Shown: positions 1 through 9,235 of the stretch, one piece after another | How the letters are laid out: each line of letters opens with the position of its first letter | Position numbering within the stretch: position 1 is the stretch's first letter | NCBI GenBank assembly: GCA_026874595.1 | Contig: CM049310.1 | Location: 42,537,558 to 42,601,557, forward strand | Direction: 5' to 3' | Origin: Sipunculus nudus | Lineage: Eukaryota; Annelida; Sipuncula; Golfingiida; Sipunculidae | Length of the DNA stretch: 64,000 nucleotides | Program-made: the position numbers and the translations under genes | The notes under the pieces: generated by a model | Database searches by the model: none | What the model was told of the DNA's origin: nothing | What the model saw: the letters and a program-made list of their open reading frames with translations, nothing else

Positions 1-1780
1 GGCTTCGCCCCCGGGAAGAATACTTTATGTGGGATCGATCCCTACAAAGAATATACACAGGGGGCGAGGCCCCCATAAGGAATTACATGGAAGGCCCGTG
101 GTGGGGGCCTCGCCCCCGGGAATAATACTTTATGGGGGATCGATCCCTAAAAAGAATATACCCCGGGGGCGAGGCCCCCATAAGGAAATATATGGAAGGC
201 CCGTGGTGGGGGCCTCGCCCCCAGGTGATAATACTTTATGTGGGATCGATCCCTAAAAAGAATATACACAGGGGGCGAGGCCCCCATAAGGAATTACATG
301 GAGGGCCCGTGGTGGGGGCCTCGCCCCCGGGAATAATATTTTATGGGGGATCGATCCCTAAAAAGAATATACACAGGGGGCGAGGCCCCCATAAGGAATT
401 ACATGGAAGGCCCGTGGTGGGGGCCTCGCCCCCAGGGGAAAATACTTTATGTGGGATCGATCCCTAAAAAGAATATACACAGGGGGCGAGGCCCCCATAA
501 GGAATAACATGGAAGGCCCGTGGTGGGGGCCTCGCCCCCAGGGGAAAATACTTTATGTGGGATCGATCCCTAAAAAGAATATACCCCGGGGGCGAGGCCC
601 CCATAAGGAAATATATGGAAGGATCGTGATGGGGGCCTCGCCCCCGGGAGAATACTGTATGGGGATCGGGGCGCCGAAGGCGCCAATACACAGATGTATG
701 TATGGAGGGCGCCTTCGGCGCCTCGATCCCTAAAATGAATATTCCCGGGGGGCGAGGCCCCCACCACGGGCCCTCCATCTAAATCCTTATGGGGGCCTCG
801 CCCCCAGTATATATTCTTTTTAGGGATCGATCCCACATAAATTATTATCCCCTGGGGGCGAGGCCCCCACCACGTGCCTTCCATGTATTTCCTTATGGGG
901 GCCTCGCCCCCTGTGTATATTCTTTTTAGGGATCGATCCCACATAAAGTATTATCCCCTGGGGGCGAGGCCCCCACCACGTGCCTTCCATGTAATTCCTG
1001 ATGGGGGCTTCGCCCCCTGGGTATATTCTTTGTAGGGATCGATCCCACATAAAGTATTTTCCCCTGGGGGCGAGGCCCCCACCACGGGCCTTCCATGTAA
1101 TTCCTGATGGGGGCCTCGCCCCCTGGGTATATTCTTTGTAGGGATCGATCCCACATAAAGTATTTTCCCCTGGGGGCGAGGCCCCCACCACGTGCCTTCC
1201 ATGTATTTCCTTATGGGGGCCTCGCCCCCAGTGTATATTCTTTGTAGGGATCGATCCCACATAAAGTATTATCCCCTGGGGGCGAGGCCCCCACCACGTG
1301 CCTTCCATGTAATTCCTGATGGGGGCTTCGCCCCCGGGTATATTCTTTTTAGGGATCGATCCCCCATAAAGTATAATCCCCTGGGGGCGAGGCCCCCACC
1401 ACGGGCCCTCCATGTTATTCCTGATGGGGGCTTCGCCCCCGGGTATATTCTTTTTAGGGATCGATCCCCCATAAAGTATAATCCCCTGGGGGCGAGGCCC
1501 CCACCACGGGCCCTCCATGTTATTCCTTATGGGGGCCTCGCCCCCTGTGTGTATTCTTTTTAGGGATCGATCCCCCATAAAGTATAATCCCCTGGGGGCG
1601 AGGCCCCCACCACGGGCCCTCCATGTAATTCCTTATGGGGGCCTCGCCCCCTGTGTGTATTCTTTTTAGGGATCGATCCCCCATAAAGTATTATCCCCTG
1701 GGGGCGAGGCCCCCACCACGACCCCTGTGGAGAAACCTCTATAGGGGCCTCGGCCCCAGGGGAGAATCTGTGGTGATCGG
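1..1780. repeat. Opposed arrays of 105-106 bp GC-rich repeats
   Basis: Each unit holds the 12-bp palindrome GGGATCGATCCC, an A-rich spacer, a hairpin-forming GGGGGCGAGGCCCCC, a spacer with CATGGAAGGCCCGTGGTG, and the reverse complement GGGGGCCTCGCCCCC. The palindrome starts at 31, 136, 242, 347, 453 and 559 in one orientation, then at 823, 929, 1035, 1141, 1247, 1352, 1457, 1563 and 1669 with the flanks reversed. The two blocks therefore form one long imperfect inverted repeat. The left edge is cut by the window, so the array continues outwards. Many open frames cross it because 105 is a multiple of three, but they are translations of the repeat. Possible roles are a genome terminus, a replication origin or an enhancer like baculovirus hr regions; the sequence alone does not decide. 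Confidence 0.93.
665..726. repeat. Hairpin at the turning point of the repeat array
   Basis: GGCGCCGAAGGCGCC and its near-complement GGCGCCTTCGGCGCC flank a spacer of about 25 bases. Each arm is also nearly self-complementary. The element replaces one unit exactly where the array changes orientation, as if it were the junction of a head-to-head arrangement. Confidence 0.8.
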
Positions 1781-1891
1781 AACGATCCCATTGTGCTTTG
1801 ACGTGCGTTGCACACCGTTGGCTTTCCCAGTACCGATGATACCCGACGATCACTCTTTAACCATTCACATCCGTATACGAACCCACCTAGG

Positions 1892-2115
1892 ACTCCCCTG
1901 TTCCCCCCCCTTGTGACCCCTGTTGACCTTTCACCTCCGACCCGATCCCACTCACAACTCCCCTGTTCCCCCCCCCCAGGCGACCCCTGCTGACCTTTCC
2001 CCTTCGACCCGATCCCATCCAGAACTCCCCTGTTCTCCCCCCCCCCCCCTGGCGACCCCTGTTGACCTTTCACATCCGACCTCGACGACCCCAACCGACC
2101 TTTCACATCTTACCG
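1892..2115. repeat. Cytosine-rich tandem repeats of about 66 bp
   Basis: Units begin near ACTCCCCTGTT at 1892, 1957 and 2024 and contain a run of 8-14 C, then GACCCCTGTTGACCTTTCACATCCGACC-type sequence with small changes; a partial unit follows to about 2115. The strand is strongly polypyrimidine. A further C-rich tract lies at 2236-2280. No convincing gene is present. Confidence 0.8.
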
Positions 2116-2366
2116 ACCCTTATTCACCTCCTGCCGGTGATCCCCAAACCTACAACCGGTCTAGTTCTGACTTGAACCACACAACCGGCCACAGACCCAC
2201 AACTCTACTACTTCTTGACATAAGGCAGAGGGAGGGGCCGCCCCCTCCCCCCCTCAAGTCCCCCCCTCCCCCACAGGGGAGCCGTCTGGGACCCAAAAGC
2301 GCCCAGAGAGCGCTCTCAACTGATAGTATAATAGACTCGGCCTGCTTATATAGTAGGGTTGTGGAC

Positions 2367-2925
2367 ACATTGAAATCTTTGGTGTGCGGCAGATTTCACG
2401 TTTGTGCAAGATGTACGCGCAAACTGAAAAAGATATCGCAAATGTTACTCGTTGAACGCTTAAAGCATATTTTTCCAAAGATTTTAGCACATATTTTGTA
2501 AATGTTGTGTAGACCGTTGTCCGGCAAATGGCCATTTTGTGTTGCTGACCAATATGACGGTGTCAGTATCGCCACCTGCCGACGACAAGTGGAACTATAT
2601 CAGATAGACAACGGATTTATCTAATTAAGTTGCACACATGAAACAACATTGAAATCTTTGGTGTGCGGCAGATTTCACGTTTGTGCAAGATGTACCCGCA
2701 AACTGGAAAATATATCACGAATGTCACTCGTTGAACGTTTGAGGCATATTTTTACTAAAATTATTGCAGGTATTTCGTAAATGTTGTGTAGACCGTTGTC
2801 CGGCAAATGGCCATTTTGTGTTGCTGACCAATATATTGGCGTCAGTATCGCCACCTGCCGACGACAAGTAGAACTATATCAGATAGACAACGGATTTATC
2901 TAATTAAGTTGCACACATGAAACAA
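2367..2925. repeat. Two tandem copies of a 279-bp repeat
   Basis: The segment beginning ACATTGAAATCTTTGGTGTG occurs at 2367 and again at 2646 and stays aligned through the whole 279 bases with scattered substitutions. Both copies end in the stretch with GATAGACAACGGATTTATC and CACACATGAAACAACATT. It encodes no long frame. A TATA-like TTATATAG lies just before it at about 2347. It may be a regulatory or origin-linked duplication, or part of an untranslated RNA. Confidence 0.85.
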
Positions 2926-3791
2926 CATTTGTGCGGACTGCATACTTTAATTGAACTGGATGTTTTGTGTGCCTTTATGTATTTATAAAATGTATCAGAA
3001 AATGATCAGGAATCACATATGCGGATGATCATGGCATAAAGAAGACCGTGAAACTTTCATATTTTATTCATTATATAAGTTCCGTCTTATGAGTTCCACA
3101 GGTATTGTGACGTAGATTCAGGCAAAACATTGTTGAAAATAACGAGTACATCAAGTTTTTATACATATTTTTGAAATATTGTCACATATGCATTTATTTA
3201 AAATTTCGTTTTCTGAGTTTGGAAGTATCAAGTGATATCAACATCTATAAGTATGTTTGTCGTATCTGGTTGATCAGATCCATATAACATCTGGTTGTTC
3301 AAACGATTTTCGTGCATTCGCATTGGATGTGCCTAAAATATACATCTGGGTGACGAATGGTTTTGATGTACCCGTCTTCTTCTTTTTAAAAAATGTATAT
3401 AACGTGAAAGTACACCTCGGCGTGCAGGGTTTTCTGTATCGGGTGTTTAATCTGAAACCGATCGCCAACGACAAAACTAATTTATGAATACATGCAAACA
3501 CGCAGACAGTTATCGAGCAGCGATGAAAAAGCAGATTACCAGCAAACGTATTAAGATCATACCAGGGACGAACCCTGTTTAACCACATTTCAACCCGTCA
3601 CCCCTCATATACATATATATATATATATATTCATGTGAGCTTGAGAAGCCGTCACCCCTTGTTTCATGGCGGGTGAGACCTTCCGAATACATGCATCCCA
3701 TTCAAGCCACGCCCACGCAACACATTGTGTTTGACGTACCCAACAGTTGCGGACGTGTGCTCATTCTTGATTATACTTCGGACACAGCGTG
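2926..3791. other. AT-rich non-coding stretch
   Basis: No ATG-started frame of convincing length is seen. The sequence is AT-rich and includes an (AT)n microsatellite at about 3607-3631 and two short copies of GTCACCCCT (about 3598 and 3652). A 76-codon open frame at 3257-3487 starts only with TTG and has no recognisable features. Confidence 0.5.
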
Positions 3792-4334
3792 ATGCATTCG
3801 CTCCCAGCCGACGACCAGTTAACCAGCAGGTTGTGCGACAAGAACGAAATGACATATCTGATGGACAATTTGATGGGTCACGCGGAGCTACTTTTGAAGA
3901 AGATCAAAGTCCTTGACGACAGATCAACTGATGTATTTCCCAGATCGTGGCAGTGCGTGGAACTGGTTGACGGCATGGACCCGTGGCCACCCAGCCTCTG
4001 CTTGAGTATGATAACTGATATCGGGAGAGGGTACGGGATCACACTTGATGAGGCTACTTTGACGGCTGTGTATAAAACGGAACCGTGGGTCAGCTGGCAC
4101 AGGATATGCCCTTCGATCACAGTGAACCTTACACGCATGGTCCCGACGGCTGAAGCCCGATGCCTGGCTGTGTACATATTGTACTGCTTCTTTAGCAAAG
4201 AGTACCGAGTGTCTCACGCTGACAGCGATTTCCACAGGGGTCTGCTGTGTTTAAATTACTGCCCATGTAGCCGATACCAAACGAGGAATGTAACCTCTCG
4301 TTGCTGTTGTGTGTCACTTGGTTCTTTCTCGTGA
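3792..4334 (+). CDS. DPWPP-family protein A (function unknown)
   Basis: This 180-residue protein starts at the ATG at 3792; a GTG lies one codon earlier. I do not recognise the family, but it is clearly related to the gene at 32030-32551. Both share a block with DPWPP, then CL, about a dozen residues, a Leu-rich turn, T-x-AVYK, a hydrophobic segment, and P-x-x-A followed by a hydrophobic stretch ending YC. The C-terminus here is short and cysteine-rich, unlike the paralogue, so the end may have diverged or shifted frame. There is no signal peptide or clear membrane segment. The mostly helical look and its place beside a CARD-like gene suggest an accessory host-interaction role, which is inference only. 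Confidence 0.65.
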   Translation: MHSLPADDQLTSRLCDKNEMTYLMDNLMGHAELLLKKIKVLDDRSTDVFPRSWQCVELVDGMDPWPPSLCLSMITDIGRGYGITLDEATLTAVYKTEPWVSWHRICPSITVNLTRMVPTAEARCLAVYILYCFFSKEYRVSHADSDFHRGLLCLNYCPCSRYQTRNVTSRCCCVSLGSFS

Positions 4335-4692
4335 AAGCGTCATTGTGTACCCGATATCTGACAGCGTACGTCACACACAATGACACCAGTGCATACATCT
4401 CCTCATTGTGTTTTTTTTTTATATCTATATGTGTTCATGTCGCGTGGGATAATGCATCTCAGAAAACGTATCTGCGCTCATGCAGTGGACTGACCTTGGA
4501 GTGAGGCCATTTTTTTTGTTAAGTCACATGAGCCCTGCCGTTACTCACATCTGAATTTGGTAAACAATTTCGAGCCTATCCCATCAACCGCCAGGCATGC
4601 GCACTGCCTGGCTGTACATGTTCGAAAACATATAAAAGCTGCGGTGATGTCTAGTTGCCAGGCACAATTCCTGTGGGAGCCCTACCACGACC
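4335..4692. other. Intergenic region upstream of the CARD-like gene
   Basis: It contains a T-run with an AT-rich tract near 4410-4430 and ends in a likely promoter. No coding sequence is supported. Confidence 0.5.
4631..4638 (+). promoter_or_regulatory. TATA box of the CARD-like gene
   Basis: TATAAAAG lies 55 bases before the ATG at 4693, a usual spacing for a short 5' leader in herpes-type genes. Confidence 0.6.
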
Positions 4693-5367
4693 ATGGCTTG
4701 TTCTTCACATTGGCACGAGACGTTTTACGGCATACTGCCCCGTTTGGCATCTGCATTGTACGTGAAACAGAGTCTGCTGCCTGACGAGCTGTTGGCAGAG
4801 GGGTTTCTCGACAGGGACGAGCTGGATAATGTCAGGGCGAAGATGACTAATTCGGAACAAGCCGAACTGTTGCTGCACACACTGGCGGATACGAACACTC
4901 CCAGAAGGCTTGACAAAGCTATGAAAATTATAGGGCGTCATCACCCAGACGTTTTGCGGATGTATCAAGATCGCATGAAAGCACTGAGTCGGGATGAGAA
5001 AAAGGCTCGACCACACGGTTCGCCTCCGGCTAAGGTGTCTTCGTCTTGGAACGACAGTTTTTACAAAATACTTCCCGGTATGGCCGACAAATTAGACGTG
5101 CTGCATAGCGACGTAGTTGATGTACTTGCTGCGCGAGGGTTTATCAACGACAACATGGTCGAGCAGATACGTGTTCACAGGATTAACACGGCCCAAGCCA
5201 GAACACTCCTGTACCTCCTTCTTGATAACAACGGTGTATATGAACTTGATGCTGCCATGGAGTTGCTGCGCGGCCATTACCACGCGCATGTGTCGGATTT
5301 TTATAAACAAGGTATGAAACATCTCGATCGTCCCATGCTGGTGGACAACGTGAACAACCGTTCGTAA
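4693..5367 (+). CDS. Tandem CARD-like (death-fold) protein
   Basis: This 224-residue protein is built of two similar helical domains, about residues 1-98 and 113-215. Each has an aromatic start (W-x-x-x-FY-x-ILP), a Leu/Val-rich helix, the turn 'GF(L/I)', a helix with acidic residues, a T-x-x-QA motif leading into a Leu-rich helix (LLLHTL / LLYLLL), and a final helix ending in H-x-x-V or H-P-x-V. The order and spacing match caspase-recruitment domains (CARD) more than death-effector domains. CARD proteins join caspases and inflammasome or NF-kB adaptors by homotypic contacts, so a virus-encoded pair would most simply act as a decoy in the cytosol; that is inference. No enzyme domain or membrane segment is present. 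The ATG follows a TATA box at a suitable distance. Confidence 0.6.
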   Translation: MACSSHWHETFYGILPRLASALYVKQSLLPDELLAEGFLDRDELDNVRAKMTNSEQAELLLHTLADTNTPRRLDKAMKIIGRHHPDVLRMYQDRMKALSRDEKKARPHGSPPAKVSSSWNDSFYKILPGMADKLDVLHSDVVDVLAARGFINDNMVEQIRVHRINTAQARTLLYLLLDNNGVYELDAAMELLRGHYHAHVSDFYKQGMKHLDRPMLVDNVNNRS

Positions 5368-6180
5368 GCATGTACGCCCCGTCTAAGGCACTGTATATAC
5401 ACATCAAACGCTGGAAGTGTTGGAGGTCCAGATGCTGATATTAACTCGTGTATTCGGGATTTTTCGAAAGAACTGATTGTTTGGTCTTTGAGCATACGCA
5501 ACGATGTAGCATTTTTATACAATGCACGCATATATATGACTGTTTGAAACGTGGGATTAACGTACGGGACGTGTTTCATAACGGACCTAACGTCACAGTC
5601 AGCTCTCCAGGCAATAAGGTTTTGTATAACAGGTTGTTGTGCATGTGATTTGTTTTTGTTTATACTGTAATCTATATGACACGTAATAAAAAGGCATAAC
5701 TGAATTGCATCCTGTATTGTATCAGACTATGATGGGTTTTATGCTATGTGTGTGTGTGTGTGTGTGTATGTAAGTGCGTGTGTAAACAAATTATCTATAA
5801 GATACCATGTGATCCTGTACACGTCACTATATGAAATAACAGGATGGTAACAGAGTTCTCACTTGATGGCACCATATTTTTTCAATTTTGTTTGTCCCCA
5901 TCACGGTCTCTTAGCTGATATCCACATTTAACCGTGAATCTCTGTCACAACGCGTTGCATCAGGTTCCCCTTAAATATTTGTTCTACTCCTCCGGTTTAT
6001 GAATGAAACTCGGCAACGGCAACCGTCAAACTATCTTCCGGAACGAAACTGATGCCACTCGGACCACATGTTGATCCGTGTGCGTCATCACAGATTCAGA
6101 AAAACAATTTTGGATACGCGGAATGTAGGCTTGCTGATGGTATTATGTTAACGGTTCTGCCACACGTGTGTAATCCCCCC
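5368..6180. other. Intergenic region with poly(A) signal and (TG)n tract
   Basis: AATAAA at 5685-5690 is the likely polyadenylation signal of the CARD-like gene. A (TG)n microsatellite lies at about 5749-5777. A 66-codon open frame at 5448-5648 has no ATG start or recognisable feature and is not annotated. Confidence 0.5.
5685..5690 (+). terminator. Poly(A) signal AATAAA
   Basis: First AATAAA downstream of the CARD-like gene, about 320 bases after its stop codon. Confidence 0.5.
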
Positions 6181-6190
6181 TTCGCGTGTA

Positions 6191-6216
6191 TACGTCATCA
6201 CACGTGACTATATAAC
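6191..6216 (+). promoter_or_regulatory. Promoter of lectin gene 1: CRE-like, E-box and TATA elements
   Basis: TACGTCATCA (CRE-like), CACGTG (E-box) and CTATATAAC (TATA at about 6208) follow one another within 26 bases. The same arrangement precedes lectin gene 2 at about 7607-7632. Confidence 0.55.
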
Positions 6217-6347
6217 CACCATTGGGCAGCATGAACGCCACATGCGCACAGTATTCTGAAAAGGACAGGCACGTGTGCCGCTGCTGGTGACTGGATAACG
6301 TGTTCGCAGATGTTTGCTACCCGTTTGGTCCTGTTTTTTATTTATTG

Positions 6348-7379
6348 ATGGGGTGTATCCGCCGGCTTTTTGTACTTTGGGTACTGTACAGTGATTTCTG
6401 TCTGGCAATTTATTTGACTCAGAGTTCTGCTGCCCCTTCTCCGTACCATGCATTCAGATTCTTCGACATCAATCTGACAAACAGCGAGGCCCAGTATGGG
6501 TGCGGTATGTTACAGGATGGCAGGTGGTACCTGCCTGCACCGGATGACAGCCATGACGGGTTATCGTTCCACACAGAATTGACTGCTTTCATGAACAGTG
6601 CTGGTATTTCCGAAGCGTGGATTTCGCTGAAAGGGAACAAGCTAAACGAATGGCGGGTGTCCGGGACGAATTCTTTCAAAGGCACGGTACAACATAATGG
6701 GAAACAACACAGACACTGCGCCAGGATACAATCTCATTATGAAGCTGCTGTGAGTGAGTCGTGTAATGACGACGTCAAAATGTTTATATGCGTTGTGCCG
6801 TCTTCCAGCCACCTGTTCTTCAGTAATCTCTGCAACGGACAGTACGGACCGTGCTACGCGATTATGCGTGGCGCCGCAAGTTGGTTTGCAGCTAAAAGTA
6901 TGTGCGTTTACATAGGGGCACGCTTGGCCGTCGTTCATAATGAACAGGAAGCTAAAGCGCTGAGTAAGTTCATAAAATATAAGATATCCGGTGCAACGGA
7001 ATATTGGGTGGACCTGGTGAACTACGTTTGGAAATACCGTCTGCGCGGAAACAGGACTGCGGTTCCCGACATGTACTTTTGGTACAGACAACGACCTGAT
7101 ACCGGGAAAAACTGTGCCGTAGTAAGGAAATATCCAGACGGATATTTCTGGGAAGCTGTGGACTGCGACAGCCGCCATCAAATCGTCTGCATGAGTCATC
7201 GTTCTTTATCGACAAGAAGTGATGGCGCAATGGTCAACGTGCCTACACGCTACCCGCACAACGCATCGGATACTGCTACTGAGATATCTTCTTCCGCGTC
7301 ATCATACCGCTCTATATCGCACGCCGTTATCATACGTATGTGTCTATCACTGTGCGTCAGTATCATTACGTCCATCTAA
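6348..7379 (+). CDS. Double C-type-lectin-domain glycoprotein 1
   Basis: Starting at the ATG at 6348, this 343-residue protein opens with a hydrophobic signal peptide (MGCIRRLFVLWVLYSDFCLA). Two C-type-lectin-like domains follow, about residues 30-150 and 160-285. The second is clearer: a PCY start, a W-F-x-A-x-x-x-C helix, IGARLA-V-HN-x-x-E, a YW-V-D strand, and the closing W-x-AVDC and C-M. The typical EPN/QPD calcium-sugar motif is not obvious, so sugar binding is uncertain. The C-terminus is Ser/Thr-rich and ends in a hydrophobic stretch (LSLCVSIITSI) with no cytoplasmic tail, which suggests a GPI-anchor signal or weak membrane anchor. It is probably secreted or on the cell or virion surface. 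Gene 2 is its recent duplicate and gene 3 an older relative. A GTG 48 bases upstream is less likely as start because gene 2 conserves this ATG. Confidence 0.75.
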   Translation: MGCIRRLFVLWVLYSDFCLAIYLTQSSAAPSPYHAFRFFDINLTNSEAQYGCGMLQDGRWYLPAPDDSHDGLSFHTELTAFMNSAGISEAWISLKGNKLNEWRVSGTNSFKGTVQHNGKQHRHCARIQSHYEAAVSESCNDDVKMFICVVPSSSHLFFSNLCNGQYGPCYAIMRGAASWFAAKSMCVYIGARLAVVHNEQEAKALSKFIKYKISGATEYWVDLVNYVWKYRLRGNRTAVPDMYFWYRQRPDTGKNCAVVRKYPDGYFWEAVDCDSRHQIVCMSHRSLSTRSDGAMVNVPTRYPHNASDTATEISSSASSYRSISHAVIIRMCLSLCVSIITSI

Positions 7380-7606
7380 AACATCAGACTGAAGGGTTAT
7401 GCAAAAACAATACGCCCCCGTATGGGGAGTCTCATGCACGGAAGATCTGTATACATTATATCTGGTTTGCTGATCAAACATCGTTTTTGTGTTGTTTTCG
7501 TTTGTGTGCCAGTGATGCAGAAGTAACATGACCCAACGTGACGCATGTAAATCGCTTGCTTATCAGATATGTCCTCTTTATTTTTTATTCTCCTCCCCCC
7601 GAGTGT
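7380..7606. other. Duplicated 3' flank of lectin gene 1
   Basis: Non-coding spacer almost repeated after gene 2, with a CCCC-CGTAT-GGGG hairpin at about 7413-7427. Confidence 0.5.
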
Positions 7607-7762
7607 ATACGTCATCACACGTGACTATATAACCATCACCGGGCAACTTGAACGCCACATGCGCACAGTCTTGTGAGAAGGACAGGCATGGGTGCCGCTG
7701 GTGGTCACTGGATTTCGTGTTCGCAGAGGTTTGCTTACCATCTGGTACTGTTTTTTGTATTG

Positions 7763-8797
7763 ATGGGGTGTATCTTCCGGCTTTCTGTATTTTTGTTACT
7801 GTACAGTGACCTATGTCTGGCAACCTCTGTGACTCCGAGATCTGCTGCCCCTTCTCCGTACCGTGCATTCAGATTCGTCGACATCAATCTGACAAACAGC
7901 GAGGCCCAGTATGCGTGCGGTATGTTACAGGATGGCAGGTGGTACCTGCCTGCACCGGATGACAGCTATGACGGGTTATCGTTCCACACAGAGTTGACTG
8001 CTTTCATGAACAGTGCTGGTATTTCCGAAGCGTGGAGTTCGCTGAAAGGGAACACGCTAAAAGAATGGCGTGTGTCCGGGACGAAACCTTTCACCGGTGA
8101 AGTGCAAGAAAACGGGATACGACCCAAACACTGCGCTCTTATTAAGACCAGATATGAAGCTGCTGTGTCTGTAAACTGCACTGAAGACAGGAATGATGGC
8201 TTATGTCAGGTATCATCCTCCAGCCGGTGGTTCTTCAGTCGTCTGTGCACGGGGCAAAAAGGACAGTGCTATGTGATAATCCGTGGCGCCCCCGATTGGT
8301 TTGCGGCTAATAGCATGTGCGTTTACATAGGGGCACGCTTGGCCGTCGTTCATAATAAGAATGAAGCAAAAACTCTGTCTTTGTTCCTTAAGAAGAAATT
8401 TCTATCAGGCAATTATTTTGTGGACCTGGTGAACCACGTTTGGCAATATCGTCTGCCTGGAAACCGGACTGCGGTTCCCGACATGTACTTATGGTACAGA
8501 CAACAACCTGCCACCGCGAAAAACTGTGCCGTAGTAAGGAAATACCCAGATGGATATTTCTGGGAAGCTGTGGACTGCGAAAGCCGCCATCAAATCGTCT
8601 GCATGAGTCATCGTTCTCTATCGACAAGACGTAATGGCGCAATGGTCAATGTGCCTACACGCTACCCCCACAACGCATCGGATACTGGTACTGCTACTGG
8701 GACATATTCTACCGCGTCATCACAGCGCTCTATATCGCACGCCGTTATCATACGTACATGTCTATCACTGTGCGTCAGTATCATTACGTCCATCTAA
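7763..8797 (+). CDS. Double C-type-lectin-domain glycoprotein 2
   Basis: This 344-residue duplicate of gene 1 keeps the signal peptide, both lectin-like domains and the hydrophobic C-terminus. It differs mostly in the segment between the domains and in a two-residue insertion near the Ser/Thr-rich stalk. The start chosen is the ATG shared with gene 1; an in-frame ATG at 7688 would add 25 residues and lies nearer the TATA box at about 7626, so it cannot be excluded. Conserved features of domain 2 include WFAA-x-x-MC, IGARLAVVHN and HQIVCM. The pair may be an early product of copy-number change under host pressure, or redundancy that raises dose. Confidence 0.75.
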   Translation: MGCIFRLSVFLLLYSDLCLATSVTPRSAAPSPYRAFRFVDINLTNSEAQYACGMLQDGRWYLPAPDDSYDGLSFHTELTAFMNSAGISEAWSSLKGNTLKEWRVSGTKPFTGEVQENGIRPKHCALIKTRYEAAVSVNCTEDRNDGLCQVSSSSRWFFSRLCTGQKGQCYVIIRGAPDWFAANSMCVYIGARLAVVHNKNEAKTLSLFLKKKFLSGNYFVDLVNHVWQYRLPGNRTAVPDMYLWYRQQPATAKNCAVVRKYPDGYFWEAVDCESRHQIVCMSHRSLSTRRNGAMVNVPTRYPHNASDTGTATGTYSTASSQRSISHAVIIRTCLSLCVSIITSI

Positions 8798-9235
8798 AAC
8801 ATCAGACGGAAGGGTCATGAAAAACAATACGCCCCCGTATGGGGATTCACATGCGCGGAAGATATTACCCAGGAAGTAACATGACACAACGTGACGCATG
8901 TAAATCACTTGCTTATCAGATATTTCATTTTTTTTTCGGTGAGGCGGATGTTTTAACACTCCTGATGCTGTAACGAAAATTAAACCTGGTTTTTCCCGAA
9001 ACATTCCCGGGGTGTAACATGACGCACTGTCACGAACTTGACACGACGACTGTTGCATCACGCAGCTATATAAAGACCAGGTCTGCCGGAGATTTGAATC
9101 ATATTCGCCCAGTCTTCACAGCAGCCTGGTGTTCCGTCGGACCGAAGCCTCTGTTGCAGTTAGTGTTGTTACGTGTTACGCTTGTTCTATGCTAGAACAA
9201 GTTCTCTCAGTGTGTGAACGCTGTTCCGTATCATC
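8798..9235. other. Spacer between lectin genes 2 and 3 with TATA box
   Basis: The first part repeats the 3' flank of lectin gene 1. TATATAAAG at 9067-9075 is the likely core promoter of gene 3. No coding sequence is seen. Confidence 0.5.
9067..9075 (+). promoter_or_regulatory. TATA box of lectin gene 3
   Basis: TATATAAAG, 160 bases before the ATG at 9236. Confidence 0.55.

Larger units (their letters stand above)
6184..8935. repeat. Tandem duplication of a lectin gene unit (about 1.416 kb)
   Basis: The segment from about 6184 (promoter) to about 7595 (3' flank) is repeated from about 7600 to 8935. Promoter, coding region and 3' flank all align with an offset of 1415-1418 bases, including a shared 3' hairpin with CCCCCGTATGGGG (about 7413 and 8830) and a shared CTTGCTTATCAGATAT. 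High identity outside the coding region means the duplication is recent. Confidence 0.88.

Noticed and set aside
1-1780. CRISPR-like array
   Set aside because: The units are continuous repeats without unique spacers, and the genome type is viral and eukaryote-like.
29-1853. Many long overlapping open frames with repeated peptide blocks on both strands
   Set aside because: They follow the 105-bp repeat, occur on both strands and in several phases, and have no independent coding signal.
1808-2535. Proline-rich open frames in the C-rich region
   Set aside because: Low-complexity translation of pyrimidine tracts with no homology or clear start context.
3257-3487. 76-codon open frame
   Set aside because: TTG start only, no features, no promoter; likely chance.
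5448-5648. 66-codon open frame
   Set aside because: No ATG at the start and no recognisable features.
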